Shown here in pieces: positions 1 through 9,460 of a stretch of 56,462 bases of DNA (positions are counted from its first letter, which is position 1; each line of letters opens with the position of its first letter). Below the pieces are notes generated by a model. It was not told where the DNA came from and did not search any database. It saw only the letters and a list, made by a program, of their open reading frames with translations. The stretch is from Chitinophagaceae bacterium. Its GTDB lineage: Bacteria > Bacteroidota > Bacteroidia > Chitinophagales > REEL01. The DNA is taken from positions 1 through 56,462 of the forward strand of contig REEL01000102.1 in NCBI GenBank assembly GCA_007695095.1. The letters are read 5' to 3'. A program made the position numbers and the translations under genes.

Positions 1-51
1 CTATTTAGTGTAGATACTATTGCAATAATTTTAATTGAATTAATAGATTAA
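1..51 (+). CDS. possible C-terminal tail of an upstream gene
   Basis: Frame 1 is open from the left edge to a TAA at 49-51, giving a 16-residue hydrophobic tail ending in IELID. A bidirectional hairpin terminator follows at once, as expected for a gene converging on lysA. The other two forward frames have stops within the first 15 bases. The stretch is too short to identify, and it could be non-coding. Confidence 0.3.
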   Translation, partial: LFSVDTIAIILIELID

Positions 52-53
52 AC

Positions 54-88
54 AAAAAAAGAGCCGGAAATTTTTCCGGCTCTTTTTT
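54..88. terminator. bidirectional intrinsic terminator
   Basis: The arms GAGCCGGA (61-68) and TCCGGCTC (75-82) form a GC-rich stem around an A/T loop. A 7-base A run precedes the stem and a 6-base T run follows it, so it can terminate lysA on the minus strand and any gene entering from the left on the plus strand. Confidence 0.85.
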
Positions 89-108
89 GTTATAAAGATT
101 TTTAGAGC

Positions 109-1347
109 TTAAAAAGCTCCTTTTAAATCGACTACATTTCTGGTTAAGTCTTCCATTTCTTCTCTTTTTCTTATGAGGTGATCTTTGCCTTTGTAAACAA
201 ATACTTCAGCAGGTCTTAATCGGCTATTATAATTAGATGACATGGCAAATCCATAAGCTCCCGCATTCAAAAAAGCAAGAAAATCTCCTTCTCTGACTTC
301 TTTTAATTTCCTGTCAGAAGCAAAAGTATCAGTTTCGCAAATGTAACCGGCTACTGTATATATACGGTCTTTTCCAATTGGGTTAGAAATATTGATTATT
401 TGATGAAAGGCATTGTAAAACATGGGACGCAGCAAGTGATTAAATCCACTGTTAACACCTGCAAAAACAGTAGCCGTTGTATGTTTCACTACATTTGTTT
501 GTACACAAAAGATACCGCTTTCACTTACTATATACTTACCGGGCTCAAACCATAATTCAAGCTCCCTGCCATATTCTGAGCAAAACTCCTTAAACCGTTT
601 GCTTAGCTTTTTTCCTAATTCTTTAATATCTGTTGAAATATCGTCGTTTTTATAAGCTACTTTAAATCCACTCCCAAAATTCATGAACTCTAAGTCTTTA
701 AAAGTTTTAGCAGCATCTAATAAAATCTCTGCACCCTGCAAGAAAACATTTACATCTAAAATGTCAGATCCGGTATGCATATGCAAACCATTAATCTTAA
801 TATTTGTGGATTTTGCAATTCTCTCTATGTGCCTTAACTGATAAATGCTGATTCCAAATTTAGAGTCAATGTGTCCGGTAGATATATTTGCATTACCTCC
901 GGCCATAATATGCGGGTTTATGCGAACACAGACAGGAACACTGTCTCCATATTCACTTCCGAATTGTTCTAAAATAGAAAGATTGTCAATATTGATGATT
1001 ACACCAAGTTCAACTGCTTGTTTGATTTCTTCAAATGAAACACAATTTGGGGTAAAAATAATATCCTCAGGAGCGTAGCCTGACTCCAATCCTAAAATCA
1101 CTTCACCTATAGAAACAGTATCCAGACCGGCACCTAATTTTTGGATAAATTTTAATACATTGGGGTTTGTCAGGGCTTTACAGGCATATTTAAGTTTTAA
1201 TTTTAAATCAGGGAAAGCGCTGTTTAACTCTTTATATCTTTTTTCAATTATGTTGCCATCATATATATAAACAGGTGTGCCATATTTTTGGCACATGTCT
1301 ATCACCGGGACTCCACCGTGCAGGTAAAGGTTGTTTTTTAATTCCAT
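109..1347 (-). CDS. lysA: diaminopimelate decarboxylase
   Basis: This is the PLP-dependent fold III decarboxylase that converts meso-diaminopimelate to L-lysine, the last step of lysine synthesis, in the cytoplasm. At 412 aa it has the usual length. Visible landmarks are YACKAL with the probable PLP lysine K57, HTGSDI at 191-196, a phosphate-binding NFGSG near 223-227, EPGKY at 268-272, and CETDTFA near 337-343, where the CES-type cysteine of this family sits. The ATG start at 1347 places the N-terminus normally. It is transcribed alone and ends at the terminator at 54-88. Ornithine/arginine decarboxylases share the fold, but the EPG and CETD motifs and the length fit LysA best. Confidence 0.92.
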   Translation of the reverse strand: MELKNNLYLHGGVPVIDMCQKYGTPVYIYDGNIIEKRYKELNSAFPDLKLKLKYACKALTNPNVLKFIQKLGAGLDTVSIGEVILGLESGYAPEDIIFTPNCVSFEEIKQAVELGVIINIDNLSILEQFGSEYGDSVPVCVRINPHIMAGGNANISTGHIDSKFGISIYQLRHIERIAKSTNIKINGLHMHTGSDILDVNVFLQGAEILLDAAKTFKDLEFMNFGSGFKVAYKNDDISTDIKELGKKLSKRFKEFCSEYGRELELWFEPGKYIVSESGIFCVQTNVVKHTTATVFAGVNSGFNHLLRPMFYNAFHQIINISNPIGKDRIYTVAGYICETDTFASDRKLKEVREGDFLAFLNAGAYGFAMSSNYNSRLRPAEVFVYKGKDHLIRKREEMEDLTRNVVDLKGAF

Positions 1348-1418
1348 TGTAATTTTTTTATCGGGCTGTAAAAATAAGTTTTGTAAGATTATTAGCAGAA
1401 AAAAAGAAAGTTAAGCGT

Positions 1419-1910
1419 TTAGTCATTTGTTTTTATGTTTGCTTTTTTGAGAGCAGCTGCCATACCATCTCTAGAAGGTACGTTTTTGACAATAAGTAAA
1501 ACGGCAGGAATGCAAAAAAGTAAATACCAGTAACTTTGGGTTGACTTCAACAAATAAATATTTGCAATTATCACTATAGTAGATATTACATAGATTATTA
1601 ATCGACTGTTATAATAATCATCCAGATGTAAGTCAATTGTTCTTTTTGTAGAAAAGCGTTTTAATAAGCGTTCGGAAACATAATGTGCTGCAAAAAGGAA
1701 ACTCAGACTTAAAAAAGCAACTACAAAAATTCCGCTTTCTGAGGTGCCAACATATTTACCTGCGTTCATAAATGCCGGGAAATAGGTTTCGGCAAAGATA
1801 AATAATAGTCCAATGAACACGACTATGCACATAACACTTATGTAAAACACTATAAAAATAGTGGAGAATGTGTTTTCTAATAACTTAAAGGGATTGGATG
1901 ATTTTTTCAT
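1419..1910 (-). CDS. small integral membrane protein, unknown function
   Basis: The protein has about 163 residues from the ATG at 1910. A TTG five codons upstream (1922) is possible but overlaps a promoter-like box. Four hydrophobic segments are visible, roughly residues 12-34, 46-66, 88-106 and 113-127 of the ATG form, separated by short basic loops. I recognise no family motif. It lies 71 bases upstream of lysA on the same strand, with no terminator between, so co-transcription is possible. It is probably an inner-membrane protein; function unknown. Confidence 0.6.
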   Translation of the reverse strand: MKKSSNPFKLLENTFSTIFIVFYISVMCIVVFIGLLFIFAETYFPAFMNAGKYVGTSESGIFVVAFLSLSFLFAAHYVSERLLKRFSTKRTIDLHLDDYYNSRLIIYVISTIVIIANIYLLKSTQSYWYLLFCIPAVLLIVKNVPSRDGMAAALKKANIKTND

Positions 1911-1919
1911 AATATTGGG

Positions 1920-1927
1920 CAAAAATA
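1920..1927 (-). promoter_or_regulatory. candidate -7 box (TATTTTTG) for the 1419-1910 gene
   Basis: Read on the minus strand this is TATTTTTG, matching the Bacteroidota -7 consensus TAnnTTTG. It lies 9 bases upstream of the ATG at 1910, which would make the transcript almost leaderless. I find no TTG at the expected -33 spacing, so support is weak. Confidence 0.3.
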
Positions 1928-2111
1928 CTATTATTTACAAGATTTTGAAAACATCAACATAGGGATATTTGTATTATAAAGGCAACTATTAATTAATACA
2001 TTTTAACAAAACGGCTAAGTAATGTTTATTATTAGTGCAAAAATTATTGACGGTCTAAGATGGAAATTGTAAGTTAAAAGCATTTTTCAGAAATGATTGG
2101 GTTGATTATAC

Positions 2112-2142
2112 TTGTAGAAAAGTATTTTAAAACCTAATTTTA
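2112..2142 (+). promoter_or_regulatory. candidate promoter for the aldehyde dehydrogenase gene
   Basis: TTG at 2112-2114 and TAATTTTA at 2135-2142 are separated by 20 bases, close to the Bacteroidota -33/-7 layout (TTG, about 19-21 bases, TAnnTTTG). The last base deviates from consensus. The ATG follows 21 bases later. Confidence 0.4.
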
Positions 2143-2163
2143 CACCTCCAAAAACAAGAAATT

Positions 2164-3819
2164 ATGGCAATACAAGAAAATTACAAAACGATATTAGACA
2201 ATGCTTTAAAAGCAAATAAGGAAAGAGTATTCTATGCTCAATACCCTGAGCACCCTAAGGCTTATGGTGAAGATGCTACTAAAAAGGCGTTGGATAACTT
2301 CCAAAACATGCTGAATAAAAAGTTTACTACTTTAAAACAAGCTGAGGCCTCTGATTTTAAAGGAGAGGAAGTTTCCCCTTATACAAATGACCCTTTAAAT
2401 GTAAGCTATCCGATTTATGATGCTGATGAGATAATTGGTCACACTCACAAAGCTTTTGAAAGTTGGAAAAAAGTATCTGTGGAAAAAAGATCGGAGGTTT
2501 TGATTCTTGCTTTAGAAAAAATTAAAGAAAAGTTTTTTGAAATTGCCTTTGCAACCATGCATACAACGGGTCAATCTTTTATGATGTCTTTTCAGGCGTC
2601 AGGGCCACATTCAGCTGACAGGGCGCTGGAAGCTATGGCAATGGGTTATCAGGAACTTTCCAGATTTCCTGAAGAATTGAACTGGAAAAAGCCAATGGGA
2701 AAATTTGATGTTGAGCTTAAAAAGAAGTTTAAGCCGGTTCCCAAAGGAATTGGTTTAGTGATTGGTTGCTCGACATTCCCGGTTTGGAATAGTGTCCCCG
2801 GCATTTTTGCCAACTTGATTACAGGCAACAGCGTAGTTGTGAAACCACATCCCGGTGCTGTATTACCTATAGCTATTGTAATTGCTGAAATACAATCTGC
2901 ATTATCTGAAAAAGGCCTTGATCCTAACACTGTGTTTTTGGCAAGCGATACTAGCGGAAATTTGATTACTAAAGATTTGTGTGAAAGAAATGAGATTCAT
3001 TTAATTGACTATACCGGCGGTCCGGGATTTGGTGATTATGTAGAAAACCTTAAAGGTAAAAGTATTTTTACGGAGAAAGCGGGTGTGAATTCCGTAATTC
3101 TTGACTCTGTAGCTAATTTAGATGAGGTGCTTCAGAATTTATCTTTTGCAGTTTCGCTTTATTCCGGTCAAATGTGTACAGCTCCGCAAAACTTTTTTAT
3201 TCCTGAAACAGGCATTAATACAGCAGAGGGAAAAGTGGACTACAATACAGTAATTGAAAAGTTAAAAACCCAAATTAGTGGTTTGGCAAATCACCCCAAA
3301 ATGGGTGCAGGAACATTAGGAGCTATACAAAACCCTGCAACACTTCAGCGTGTTAAAGAAGCAGAAAGCATGGGAGCAAAAGTTATTTTGAGTAGCAGCC
3401 CGGTAAAAAATGAAGAATTTCCAAATGCCAGAACGGTTTCTCCAATAATATTGGAAGTTTCAGAAGAGCAGATGGACATCTTTGCTCAGGAGCTTTTTGG
3501 TCCGATAATCGTAGTTGTAAAAACTAAAAATACGAATCGTTCTATAGAGTTAGCCAGAGATTTAGCCGGTCGTCAGGGTGCTATTACCTGTGCCGCTTAC
3601 ACAACAGATGATAAGGTAGCTGAGAAAATAGAAGCTGAGATGGAAAAAGTATTTGCTCCGGTTTCATTCAACTTTACAGGACCTATTTGGGTAAATCAGC
3701 ATGCTGCCTTTTCAGATTTTCATGTAACAGGTGGTAATCCGGCAGGAAATGCTAGCTTTACAAATCCTGATTTTATAAACAGAAGATTTGTATGGGTTGG
3801 GCATCGTTATAAATCTTAA
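2164..3819 (+). CDS. paaN: PaaN-type aldehyde dehydrogenase
   Basis: This 551-aa protein belongs to the aldehyde dehydrogenase superfamily. It has the length and N-terminal extension of the family annotated as phenylacetic acid degradation protein PaaN, rather than a standard 480-aa ALDH. The substrate-binding region reads VIGCSTFPVWNSVPG, a glutamate lies in FTEKAGVN (near residue 305), and the catalytic cysteine is C338 in SGQMCTAP. It probably oxidises an aldehyde with NAD(P)+ in the cytoplasm. No other phenylacetate genes (paaABCDE, paaG, paaK) are visible nearby, so the pathway link is by family name only. It appears monocistronic. Confidence 0.75.
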   Translation: MAIQENYKTILDNALKANKERVFYAQYPEHPKAYGEDATKKALDNFQNMLNKKFTTLKQAEASDFKGEEVSPYTNDPLNVSYPIYDADEIIGHTHKAFESWKKVSVEKRSEVLILALEKIKEKFFEIAFATMHTTGQSFMMSFQASGPHSADRALEAMAMGYQELSRFPEELNWKKPMGKFDVELKKKFKPVPKGIGLVIGCSTFPVWNSVPGIFANLITGNSVVVKPHPGAVLPIAIVIAEIQSALSEKGLDPNTVFLASDTSGNLITKDLCERNEIHLIDYTGGPGFGDYVENLKGKSIFTEKAGVNSVILDSVANLDEVLQNLSFAVSLYSGQMCTAPQNFFIPETGINTAEGKVDYNTVIEKLKTQISGLANHPKMGAGTLGAIQNPATLQRVKEAESMGAKVILSSSPVKNEEFPNARTVSPIILEVSEEQMDIFAQELFGPIIVVVKTKNTNRSIELARDLAGRQGAITCAAYTTDDKVAEKIEAEMEKVFAPVSFNFTGPIWVNQHAAFSDFHVTGGNPAGNASFTNPDFINRRFVWVGHRYKS

Positions 3820-3932
3820 TTGATAAAAATTAGTTGATAGGCTCAACTTTTTATAAAAATTTAAATATTTTAAACCTTTTTTTGAACCAAATTGATAACC
3901 CTTTGTTATTGACGTATAAAAAATTATTAAAC

Positions 3933-4646
3933 ATGAATACAATGAAACATTTTTCAGCAATTGCAATTCTCGCATTTTTATTTACAGCATGTGCTGAAGC
4001 TCCCAAGAGTGACCAGGCCGAAGTTGGCGATCGATTAGACTTACCGGATACTTCTTTAGAAGCCATGGTATTGAAAGTAGACACAGATAACAGCTATGTT
4101 AGCTGGATAGGTACTAAACCAACCGGATCTCATAATGGTACAATTAAAATCTCACACGGTAAAATGTCTATGGAAAATGATATTTTAGTTGGTGGTGACT
4201 TTACAATTGACATGAAAACACTTAAGGTATTGGACATGGACGAGGAGAATAATGCAAAATTAGGCGGACATTTGATGTCAGAAGACTTTTTTACTGTTGA
4301 AGAATTTCCAACAGCCAAGTTTGAATTGGTATCTACTACCCCTTTAACTGAAGAGCAAATTGCAAATATTGAACACGATGAGACTTCAATGGCGATTAGA
4401 GATGTTACTCATAGAGTTACGGGCAACTTAACAATGATGGATAAAACCAGAAGTGTAACTTTCCCTGCCAGAATTAACATTTCAAATGATCGTATGGAAG
4501 CTGTAGCAAATTTTAATATTGACAGAACGGATTGGGGAGTTACTTACGGAAGTGACCGCTCATTGGGAGATAACTTTATTCGCCCCACTGTAAACATCGG
4601 ATTGAATATTAAAGCAGAGATTGAAGACGTAGTTGCTTCTAACTAA
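3933..4646 (+). CDS. YceI-like lipoprotein
   Basis: YceI/lipocalin-like beta-barrel proteins bind isoprenoid or other lipophilic molecules in the periplasm. From the ATG at 3933 the protein has 237 aa, with a lipoprotein signal whose cysteine is C20 (LFTAC). The open frame extends back to 3834, but that start would add 33 residues ahead of the signal peptide, so I reject it. Family features are SYVSWIGTKP and TGSHNGTIKI at the start of the domain, MDEENNAKLGGHLMSEDFF, FPTAKFEL, and a late NIDRTDWGV strand. It is followed by a strong terminator and is apparently monocistronic. The ligand is not known. Confidence 0.85.
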   Translation: MNTMKHFSAIAILAFLFTACAEAPKSDQAEVGDRLDLPDTSLEAMVLKVDTDNSYVSWIGTKPTGSHNGTIKISHGKMSMENDILVGGDFTIDMKTLKVLDMDEENNAKLGGHLMSEDFFTVEEFPTAKFELVSTTPLTEEQIANIEHDETSMAIRDVTHRVTGNLTMMDKTRSVTFPARINISNDRMEAVANFNIDRTDWGVTYGSDRSLGDNFIRPTVNIGLNIKAEIEDVVASN

Positions 4647-4668
4647 TTTTTAATTATAGATATATGAA

Positions 4669-4697
4669 AGGTCGGCTGATATTCAGCCGGCCTTTTT
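4669..4697 (+). terminator. intrinsic terminator after the YceI gene
   Basis: AGGTCGGCTGA (4669-4679) pairs with TCAGCCGGCCT (4683-4693) around a TAT loop, with one G-T pair, and a T6 run follows directly. Confidence 0.85.
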
Positions 4698-4809
4698 TGT
4701 GTTCCGGAATACGGATATTGATTAGAGATAAAAAATGTAATATTTCGAAACTTTTTTCGGAGGTCGCCGTAAACATTGGCAACCGAATTTTTAACCGAAA
4801 TAAAAGTTT

Positions 4810-5739
4810 ATGAAAAAACTATTTACTCTCTTTAGCTTATCTGCAGTCTTATTATTTTTTAATGATGTTAAAGCACAAGAGGTTGGTTTTGGAGTGGGTA
4901 CAAGTAATTACTTTGGAGATCTGGGCAGACAGGGTATGGGTAATTCTTATGTGAGTGATTTGTGGATAGAAGAAACCAAACCATCTTTTACTCTTTTTTA
5001 CAGATATAGTTTTTTAGAAAGGTTTGCTGTCAAATCATCATTAAGTTTAGGATGGATTGGTGCAGATGATGCGCTTATTTCAGATGTTGAAAGAGGAGAT
5101 GATGCATGGTTCAGACAATACAGAAATTTACATTTCAAATCACATATTTTTGAGTTAAGTGTTATGGGAGAAGTGAATATTTTGCCTTATGCACCGGGAA
5201 GCTACAGAGATAGATTTACACCTTATATAACCGGAGGCATTTCTGTTTTTCATTTTGATCCTAAGGCAGAGTATAATGGCGAATGGGTGAGATTACAACC
5301 TTTAGGTACGGAAGGTCAGAATACTCCTGAATATCCTGACAGACAAAAATACTCATTAATTCAGCCTGCTATTCCTTTGGGATTAGGTGTGAAGTACAAT
5401 ATAAATAACAATTTGATTTTAAACTTTGAGGTTGCACACCGATTTACATTTACAGATTATTTAGACGATGTTAGTTTAGATTATGTAGATAGAAGAGTGT
5501 TTGACAATAATTATGAAACAGAAAGAGCTGATATGATTTTTGCATTAAGTAACCGCTCAGGTGAAGTTGATGTGGAAGGAGTTGACAGAAATGTGACAGC
5601 TCCCGGACAACAAAGAGGAAATCCGGCTGGGAATGATGCTTTTGTTTTTACAACTATTTCTTTATCGTATTATTTCGGAAATCCGAATAACAATTTCACC
5701 GACCCGAGGATGATGAGAAGACATCGCCTTCGTTGGTAA
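4810..5739 (+). CDS. DUF6089-like outer-membrane beta-barrel protein
   Basis: The protein is 309 aa with an N-terminal signal peptide ending near VKAQ. The mature sequence opens with EVGFGVGTSNYFGDLG, the GxSNYxGDLG start typical of the Bacteroidota DUF6089 family. The rest alternates short amphipathic strands (SFTLFYRYSF, YITGGISVFHF, LGLGVKYNIN) and ends FTTISLSYYFG, as in OmpA/PorT-like barrels. It is probably a small outer-membrane protein. The spacer after the YceI terminator (4698-4809) holds no recognisable box. It ends at a bidirectional terminator shared with priA. The function is not known. Confidence 0.75.
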   Translation: MKKLFTLFSLSAVLLFFNDVKAQEVGFGVGTSNYFGDLGRQGMGNSYVSDLWIEETKPSFTLFYRYSFLERFAVKSSLSLGWIGADDALISDVERGDDAWFRQYRNLHFKSHIFELSVMGEVNILPYAPGSYRDRFTPYITGGISVFHFDPKAEYNGEWVRLQPLGTEGQNTPEYPDRQKYSLIQPAIPLGLGVKYNINNNLILNFEVAHRFTFTDYLDDVSLDYVDRRVFDNNYETERADMIFALSNRSGEVDVEGVDRNVTAPGQQRGNPAGNDAFVFTTISLSYYFGNPNNNFTDPRMMRRHRLRW

Positions 5740-5774
5740 AACTCGACTTTTTCATTGCGATTGTTTTTGGGTTT

Positions 5775-5810
5775 AAAGGGCTCTTTCATTTTTGAAAGAG
5801 CTCTTTTTTT
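5775..5810. terminator. bidirectional intrinsic terminator between converging genes
   Basis: AAAGGGCTCTTTCA (5775-5788) pairs with TGAAAGAGCTCTTT (5792-5805) with one mismatch, followed by a T run. On the other strand the leading A run supplies the U tract. It separates the DUF6089 gene from priA; the priA stop codon overlaps its end. Confidence 0.85.
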
Positions 5811-8286
5811 ATAAGGGATCTACATCTATGCTAATTTCAAATCGTTTGTCTCTGTATTGATGTTGAATTTCCTCAAAGTAAGCCTTTATATCTTTTTTAA
5901 GAGCTTCATTTATGGCCTGATTTTTAGGACTTTTAATGAGTAGGTTTTTTAAATATTTACCTTTAATTCTTTTGACAGGAGGATCGGCCGGACCTAAAAC
6001 GTGTATGTTTTTATTTGAGGATAAAAAATAAGCCAGACGTTCACAAAATTTATTAAGCAGATGAACATTGCGGTGTTTGACAGTTAATTTTATCAGTCGG
6101 CAAAAAGGAGGATATAGAAAATCTTCTCTTGATATAAGCTCTTTTTCTACAAAATCTTCATATCTGTCCTCCTTAAGGTATTGCAAAATATAGTGCCCTG
6201 TTTTATAGGTTTGTATAATTACTTTGCCCTTTATCTTTTTTCTACCGGCTCTACCTGCTACCTGTACAAGAGTTTGAAAAGCTTTTTCTTCAGATCTGAA
6301 TTCAGAAAATTGCCAAAGCTGGTCAGCTAATAATATACCGACAACTTCTACATTTTCAAAGTCAAGCCCTTTGGTAACCATTTGTGTTCCCACTAATACA
6401 TCCGCTTCATTATCCCCGAATTTTTGTAAAATATTTGAACTCCCGTGTTTTTTTCTTGTAACATCCTGATCTAATCTGAGCGTTTTAACTCCTTTAAGAT
6501 GAAGGCCCAAATCTTCTTCAATTCTTTCAGTGCCAAATCCTTTCAGGGATAAATTTTTACTGCCGCAATCAGGGCAGGAAACAGGCACAGCCGTTCTGTA
6601 ATTGCAATAATGACATTGCATTTTTTCCTGCAGCTTATGGAAATTTAATGAAACATCACAATGTTTACATTCCGGAGACCATCCGCAGTCCATGCAATTT
6701 AGACTGGGTGCATACCCTCTTCGGTTTTGAAATATAATAGCCTGACGCTTATTGCTTATCGTTTTTTCTAATTCACGAACAAAAGTATCTGTGAAAGGGC
6801 TGTAAAATTGATTATTTTTGATACTATCCGGAATAGAAACTAATTGAATTTCAGGCATTTCTACACCTCCATACCGATTCAACAGCTTTATGCAGGTAAA
6901 TTTGTTAAGTTTTGTATTGTAAAGACTTTCAATGGAAGGAGTAGCAGAGCCTAATAAAACAGGCGCTTTTAGCATAGAAGCTAATACCAAAGCAGCATCC
7001 CGGGTGTGATATCTTGGAGCCGGATCTTTCTGTTTAAATGAACTATCATGTTCTTCATCAATAATGATGATGCCCGGTTTTGTTATTGGTAGCCAGAGTG
7101 CTGAACGTGCGCCTATAATTAAAATAGGTTCACCGTTAATCAGTTTATACCAAATTTCTGTACGCTCATTCTCGTTAAACTTTGAATGATAAATAAAAAG
7201 CTTATCCCCAAAATGCTTTTTTAAACGAAAAACAATTTGTTGTGTAAGAGCTATTTCCGGTAGAAGATATAGTGCTTGTTTTCCCTGATCCAATTGCTCT
7301 CTGATCAGCTCAATGTAAACCTCCGTTTTGCCACTCCCGGTAACTCCAAATAAAAGTGCCGGTTTATCTTTTGCGAAAGAGTCTTTTATTTTTTTAAAAG
7401 CATCAGTTTGTTCCTCACTTAAGATTACCTCCTTTTCTGTGATATACTCCCCTTCAAAATCAAAACGGGAAACAATTTTCTCAATAGTTTTAATCAAACC
7501 TTTCTCTTCCATTTTTTTCAATGTTGAGAGGTCTGTATCGGCGCGTTTTAAAAGATCTTTTTGTTTTAATGGTAAAAATTTATCTTTTTGAGAGAGTAAA
7601 ATCAATAAAATAGCTTCCTGTTTTGGAGCCCGGCTAAGACTATCCAACGCATCATGTAATAATTCTTCTTTGCTGAATTTCTCATCAAGGGAAATATATT
7701 TTTCAATTCTGGGCTTATACCTTTCCTTTAGTTTGGTATCTAAAATGATAGCATCTTTTTCCCGAAGTTTATTAAGAATGTTTAAAAAATGCTTTTTCCC
7801 TAGAATACTTTCAACAGATGAAAATTCAATATATTCATTATCAGCCAGAGCATCTAAAATCATATTTTCATCAACAGTAAACATTGTACTTTCTCCAATG
7901 AAATAAGGGTTTGCCCGAATTGTAGTTTCACTATCCAGCCTTAAACCGGCAGGTAAGGCGATTTTCATGACTTCTCCGGGCTCACAGGCATAATAATTCC
8001 AAATCCATTCCCAAAATTTAAGATATAGCTCAGGAACAACAGGAGCCTCATCCAAAATAGATAAAATTGATTTTACCTTTTTAAAATCCGGTCTTTGGAA
8101 ATTTATATCAAAAACGATTCCCGCATATATTTTTTTTGCCCCAAATGGGACTTCTACCCTTGAGCCTTTTGAAATATAACTATTGAGTTCTATTGGTACA
8201 GCATAAGTGTACAAACCCGGAGCAGCAAGTGGTAATATTACCTTTGCATACATTTGCTGATTTATTTTTTCTCCGGAATTTTCCAT
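5809..8286 (-). CDS. priA: primosomal protein N' (replication restart helicase)
   Basis: PriA is a superfamily 2 DNA helicase that reloads the replisome at stalled forks. The 825 aa are in the normal range. The N-terminal DNA-binding region (YAKVILPLAAPG, VEVPFGAKKIYAGIV) is followed by Walker A GVTGSGKT at about 314-321, DEEH in the helicase core, and GSATPS as motif III. Zinc-binding cysteine pairs start near residue 528 (CMDCGWSPECKHC, CHYCNYR, CPDCGSK). Helicase motifs V and VI include GTQMVTKGLDFENV and QVAGRAGRK. The 8300-9460 gene lies 13 bases upstream on the same strand, so the two are probably co-transcribed. Confidence 0.95.
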   Translation of the reverse strand: MENSGEKINQQMYAKVILPLAAPGLYTYAVPIELNSYISKGSRVEVPFGAKKIYAGIVFDINFQRPDFKKVKSILSILDEAPVVPELYLKFWEWIWNYYACEPGEVMKIALPAGLRLDSETTIRANPYFIGESTMFTVDENMILDALADNEYIEFSSVESILGKKHFLNILNKLREKDAIILDTKLKERYKPRIEKYISLDEKFSKEELLHDALDSLSRAPKQEAILLILLSQKDKFLPLKQKDLLKRADTDLSTLKKMEEKGLIKTIEKIVSRFDFEGEYITEKEVILSEEQTDAFKKIKDSFAKDKPALLFGVTGSGKTEVYIELIREQLDQGKQALYLLPEIALTQQIVFRLKKHFGDKLFIYHSKFNENERTEIWYKLINGEPILIIGARSALWLPITKPGIIIIDEEHDSSFKQKDPAPRYHTRDAALVLASMLKAPVLLGSATPSIESLYNTKLNKFTCIKLLNRYGGVEMPEIQLVSIPDSIKNNQFYSPFTDTFVRELEKTISNKRQAIIFQNRRGYAPSLNCMDCGWSPECKHCDVSLNFHKLQEKMQCHYCNYRTAVPVSCPDCGSKNLSLKGFGTERIEEDLGLHLKGVKTLRLDQDVTRKKHGSSNILQKFGDNEADVLVGTQMVTKGLDFENVEVVGILLADQLWQFSEFRSEEKAFQTLVQVAGRAGRKKIKGKVIIQTYKTGHYILQYLKEDRYEDFVEKELISREDFLYPPFCRLIKLTVKHRNVHLLNKFCERLAYFLSSNKNIHVLGPADPPVKRIKGKYLKNLLIKSPKNQAINEALKKDIKAYFEEIQHQYRDKRFEISIDVDPL

Positions 8287-8299
8287 TAGAGTTGAAGGC

Positions 8300-9460
8300 T
8301 TAGGTGATTATTTTTTCCCGTTCAAAAGGAATTGTCTCATCAAAAATATAGCGATAAGTGATGTGTACTTTAGTTATTTTGCCACCCAAATTTTCAGCAA
8401 CCCGCATCATTTTAGGATTAAAATCTCCTATCCATGTCATTTGCATCTCTTCATATTTATTCCCTTTTTGGACGATTTTATCTGCTGCCATTATAATTCC
8501 GCCTTCGACTCCTTTTCCTTGAAATTCAGGTGTTACGCCAAAGACCATTCCAAAAATTTGTTTATTGGTACCCATTAATTTGTGGTATAAGTACTTAAGT
8601 TTTCCAATAAAATTCATTTTACCATTCACATATTTAAAATACTGATTGAGTTCCGGCAACATTAAAAAAACAGCTATAGGTTCTTCCTTATAATAGCCAA
8701 ACCACATTAAATCTTCAACGATTACATCTTTCATACTGTTCATAAGACCAACGGCCTGCGATTCAGTCATTTTTTTAAATCCGGGATGATTTCCCCATGC
8801 TTTATTATAAACTGTAAGAAAATCTATGGCATACTTTTTAAGATTTTTCTTTTGAATATGCACAAAACGGTAGTTAGGATCATCTTTAAAAGTAGCGGCT
8901 CTTTTCATGTAAACTTCAGGCCTCGGATCGGCTACCTTAACTCCATAAGTAAACTGTTTGAAGTATAATTTAAAACCATAATTTTCAAACAATTTTTTAT
9001 AATAAAGGGGGTTGTAATTCATCCCATACAGAGGTGGTGTGAAGCCTTCAACCAATAGCCCCCACCAGAAATTTCGTTCCCCAAAATTTATCGGACCGTC
9101 CATTGCATTAAGTCCTCTTTCTTCAAGCCATGTTTTGCATTTGTCGAAAAGGATATTTGCTGCATCCTGATTATCTATACAGTCAAAAAAGCCCATTCCG
9201 CCAACGGCTAATTTCCCTTTGGAAGGCTTTTCATTTGATACAAAAGCAGAGACTCTGCCTATATACTCGTTTTTTTCATCTAAAAGTAACCAACGTATAG
9301 CTTCGCCATTGCGAAATTTTTTGTTTTTCTTAGGGTTAAAAACGTTTTTTATATCGTCATCCAGAGGGCGAATATAATTGGGGTCATTTTTGTAGAAATT
9401 TACCGGAAACAACAAAAAATCTTCCTCGAGTTTTTTATTATTAACTTCTATTATCTGCAT
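8300..9460 (-). CDS. GNAT-like N-acyltransferase, hypothetical
   Basis: This 386-aa soluble protein resembles a family common in Bacteroidota that looks like a double GNAT acyltransferase. Landmarks are NFYKNDPNYIRPL near the N-terminus, EYIGRVSAFV and GGMGFFDCID in the first half, MDGPINFGERNFWWGLLVEG in the middle, and GVTPEFQGKGVEGGIIMAA near the C-terminus. The last matches the acetyl-CoA-binding loop (Q/R-x-x-G-x-G/A) of GNAT enzymes. The substrate cannot be read from the sequence. It probably shares a transcript with priA; a functional link to replication restart is not evident. Confidence 0.65.
   Translation of the reverse strand: MQIIEVNNKKLEEDFLLFPVNFYKNDPNYIRPLDDDIKNVFNPKKNKKFRNGEAIRWLLLDEKNEYIGRVSAFVSNEKPSKGKLAVGGMGFFDCIDNQDAANILFDKCKTWLEERGLNAMDGPINFGERNFWWGLLVEGFTPPLYGMNYNPLYYKKLFENYGFKLYFKQFTYGVKVADPRPEVYMKRAATFKDDPNYRFVHIQKKNLKKYAIDFLTVYNKAWGNHPGFKKMTESQAVGLMNSMKDVIVEDLMWFGYYKEEPIAVFLMLPELNQYFKYVNGKMNFIGKLKYLYHKLMGTNKQIFGMVFGVTPEFQGKGVEGGIIMAADKIVQKGNKYEEMQMTWIGDFNPKMMRVAENLGGKITKVHITYRYIFDETIPFEREKIIT

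Noticed and set aside
3834-3932. 33-residue N-terminal extension of the YceI lipoprotein
   Set aside because: It would place a long unrelated sequence before the lipoprotein signal; the ATG at 3933 gives a normal signal with C20.
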